A stretch of DNA of 16,248 bases, from assembly GCA_002405485.1 (NCBI GenBank), contig DHLW01000175.1, positions 1 through 16,248 on the forward strand, in the 5' to 3' direction. Below, one piece after another: positions 14,818-16,248 of the stretch (within the stretch, counting starts at the first letter, position 1; each line of letters starts with the position of its first letter). The position numbers were made by a program, and so were the translations under genes. The notes below the pieces were generated by a model. The model had not been told where the DNA came from, ran no database searches, and saw only the letters and a program-made list of their open reading frames with translations. Source of the DNA: Phycisphaerales bacterium UBA4658. GTDB lineage: Bacteria > Planctomycetota > Phycisphaerae > Phycisphaerales > UBA1924.

Positions 14818-15021
14818 TCAGGTCCGATGAACGGGATTGTCAAGCTCCAGGAAACCGATCGCTTGGATGACGCGGAATCGGGTTCGGCGTCGCATCTTGA
14901 ACGAACGGATCTCCCCGTGAATCGCTCGCGCAGGTCGGCCCACATTGGATAGGATATCCGCTCGACAAACCGTTCCCTTTCCGTCCCGGTCCTTGAACTG
15001 CACGCGGCTTCTCCGAACCAC
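14818..15021 (-). CDS. Possible 67-residue hypothetical protein upstream of coaB (doubtful)
   Basis: The minus strand of the 207-bp gap between coaB and the GspE gene holds an open frame from GTG 15021 to TGA 14818-14820. It is in the same frame as coaB and ends one codon before its TTG start. The product is basic, and its second half (RSFKMRRRTRFRVIQAIGF) has a plausible helix pattern, but I recognise no family. GC at third codon positions is lower than in the surrounding genes and no Shine-Dalgarno is present. It could be a translationally coupled small gene, or just the coaB frame running open into the leader. I favour non-coding leader. Confidence 0.15.
   Translation of the reverse strand: MVRRSRVQFKDRDGKGTVCRADILSNVGRPARAIHGEIRSFKMRRRTRFRVIQAIGFLELDNPVHRT
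14869..14891. promoter_or_regulatory. Imperfect inverted repeat in the coaB/GspE divergent region
   Basis: Arms of 10 bp with 8 matching positions flank a three-base centre: GACGC (14869-14873) opposite GCGTC (14887-14891), and GAAT (14875-14878) opposite GTTC (14882-14885). It lies between the divergent starts at 14814 and 15022. A consensus-like TTGACA on the minus strand (14843-14838) has no matching -10, and a GGATATCC palindrome lies at 14952-14959. The repeat could be an operator or a leader hairpin. I see no other feature in this gap. Confidence 0.28.
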
Positions 15022-16248
15022 ATGGCGCGATCACGAAAGAAAATCGGTGAGATCCTCGTCGGCTGGGGGCTCATCAACCAGAAGCAGCTCGACGAGGCCC
15101 TGGCCAAGGCCCAGGGCTCGGGCAAGCGCGTGGGCGAGGCGCTTGTTGAACTCGGGTTCACGAAGGACGATCAGATCGCCAAGGCGCTCGCCCACCAGCA
15201 CGGGATGGAGTATGTCGATCTCGCCGCCGCGAATATGTCCGGCAAGGTCGACGGCAAGCTCATTCCCGAAGAGCTCATCAAGAAGCACCTGATTCTGCCG
15301 CTGGCCAAGGTCGGCGGGCGTCTGCAACTGGTCATTCACGATCCGACCGACATCGAGACGCAGGACCTGCTCCGCTTCCGGTTGAACACCGAGCTGGAGC
15401 CGCGGCTGGCCGCCAAGAGCCAGATCAAGTGGTACATTGACAACAAGCTCAACGGGGGTGGGGCGGGGACGGGCCCCGGCGGCAAGCCGCAGAAGTCGCT
15501 GACCGAAGACATCAAGATGGTCGGCGCGGGCCAGTCGCTGGTGACCGAGTCGATCGACAAGTCGGTGGACAAGTCGGTGGATCGCTCGGTGGACAAGTCC
15601 ATCGACGTTGCCGCCGACGACGCCCCGATCGTCAAGCTCTGCACACGCATGCTCGTCGAGGCCGTGAAGATGCGGGCGAGCGACATCCACATCGAGCCGA
15701 TGGCCGACCGTGTGCGGCTGCGGTATCGCATCGACGGCGTGTGCATGGAGCGTGACAACCTGCCCAAGCGCATGCAGAACTCGGTGCTGAGCCGCATCAA
15801 GCTCATGGCCGGGATGAACATCGCCGAGAAGCGCGTCCCGCAGGACGGGCGCATCAAGATCATGGTCGACGAGACCCAGGTCGACTTCCGTGTCTCGGCG
15901 TGCCCGGCGTACCACGGGGAGTCGATCGTTCTTCGTATTCTCCGGCCGGACTCGGTCAAGATCGGCCTTGTGAACCTCGGCTTCGAGGAGGACAACCTCG
16001 CGATCTTCAATCGGATCATCAGACGCCCCAACGGCATCTTCCTGGTCACCGGGCCGACCGGGTCGGGCAAGACGACGACGCTGTACTCGGCGTTGGACGT
16101 GCTCAACCGTCCGGATCGCAAGATCATCACCGCCGAGGATCCCATCGAATACAACTTCGAGGGGATCAATCAGGTGCAGATCAACGAGAAGATCGGGCTC
16201 TCCTTCAAGGAGGTGCTCAAGTCGATGCTCCGCCAGGCGCCGAACATC
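15022..16248 (+). CDS. GspE/PilB family secretion or pilus assembly ATPase (partial, cut by window end)
   Basis: The first 409 codons of a hexameric cytoplasmic ATPase that powers type II secretion or type IV pilus assembly. Residues 7-65 form a MshEN-type domain. The pattern R-x-G-x2-L, then L/I, L and Q is met exactly at Arg36, Gly38, Leu41, Ile52, Leu56 and Gln59, and approximately in a first copy from Lys7, which suggests cyclic-di-GMP binding. A flexible linker at 144-196 includes a five-fold S-(I/V)-D-(K/R) repeat. Residues 200-310 are the N2 domain (RASDIHIEP, YRIDGV, RVPQDGRI). Walker A GPTGSGKT is at 344-351 with Lys350 intact, and the Asp box AEDPIEY at 371-377. Walker B, the His box and the zinc cysteines lie beyond the window. 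The ATG at 15022 directly precedes the MshEN domain. The nearest upstream gene, coaB, is divergent. GspE and PilB cannot be told apart from this part alone. Confidence 0.94.
   Translation, partial: MARSRKKIGEILVGWGLINQKQLDEALAKAQGSGKRVGEALVELGFTKDDQIAKALAHQHGMEYVDLAAANMSGKVDGKLIPEELIKKHLILPLAKVGGRLQLVIHDPTDIETQDLLRFRLNTELEPRLAAKSQIKWYIDNKLNGGGAGTGPGGKPQKSLTEDIKMVGAGQSLVTESIDKSVDKSVDRSVDKSIDVAADDAPIVKLCTRMLVEAVKMRASDIHIEPMADRVRLRYRIDGVCMERDNLPKRMQNSVLSRIKLMAGMNIAEKRVPQDGRIKIMVDETQVDFRVSACPAYHGESIVLRILRPDSVKIGLVNLGFEEDNLAIFNRIIRRPNGIFLVTGPTGSGKTTTLYSALDVLNRPDRKIITAEDPIEYNFEGINQVQINEKIGLSFKEVLKSMLRQAPNI
15550..15609 (+). repeat. Five tandem 12-bp repeats in the GspE/PilB linker
   Basis: Five units of 12 bp encode S-(I/V)-D-(K/R/V) at residues 177-196. 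The middle three units (15562-15597) are nearly identical, with TCGGTGGA at the start of each. The first and last use the alternative ATC isoleucine codon. The repeat preserves the reading frame and sits in the linker between the N-terminal domain and the N2 domain. Copy number could vary by replication slippage. Confidence 0.8.

Noticed and set aside
14838..14843. TTGACA on the minus strand upstream of coaB
   Set aside because: A perfect -35 hexamer, but no -10-like sequence at 16-18 bp, and it would start transcription inside coaB.

Overview
The window is GC-rich (roughly two thirds G+C by eye), densely coding chromosomal DNA. It reads like a member of the Planctomycetota, probably close to Phycisphaerae. 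The clues are the very large fused SecDF, the enlarged YajC and Tgt, GspE/PilB-type ATPases in a Gram-negative-type envelope setting, and start codons mostly without a Shine-Dalgarno sequence. The taxonomic call is an inference; there is no rRNA or tRNA here. I see no insertion sequence, prophage, CRISPR array or transfer signature.

Layout. (1) Positions 64-1831, minus strand: a two-gene leucine/isovalerate catabolism unit, HMG-CoA lyase followed by a crotonase-fold enzyme. An inverted repeat lies directly upstream of the lyase start, and a G-tract follows the unit. (2) Positions 2107-12327, plus strand: a run of six genes. It begins with a membrane-anchored GspE-like protein whose ATPase motifs are degraded, then a CvpA-like membrane protein with a very large extra domain. 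The classical tgt-yajC-secDF block follows (secD and secF fused), and then a membrane-anchored double-LysM protein. (3) Positions 12332-14814, minus strand: coaB (stand-alone phosphopantothenate-cysteine ligase) followed by a pseudouridine synthase-methyltransferase fusion. (4) From 15022 to the right edge, plus strand: the first 409 codons of a canonical GspE/PilB ATPase with a MshEN-type N-terminus, cut by the window end.

How the genes fit together. The central run is an envelope-biogenesis block. YajC and SecDF assist Sec export, Tgt is their usual companion, and the LysM protein probably sits at the peptidoglycan. The pseudo-GspE and CvpA-like proteins upstream are membrane proteins of unknown role and are the best candidates for something undescribed. 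The canonical GspE/PilB 3 kb past the Sec block could belong to a type II secretion or type IV pilus machine and gives an internal reference for how far the first copy has decayed.

The non-coding stretches are short, but several hold structure. The clearest is a nearly fully paired Y-shaped (three-way junction) fold right after the yajC stop, followed by an 18-bp tandem repeat before secDF. No non-coding gap exceeds 300 bases; the longest are 1832-2106 and 14815-15021.
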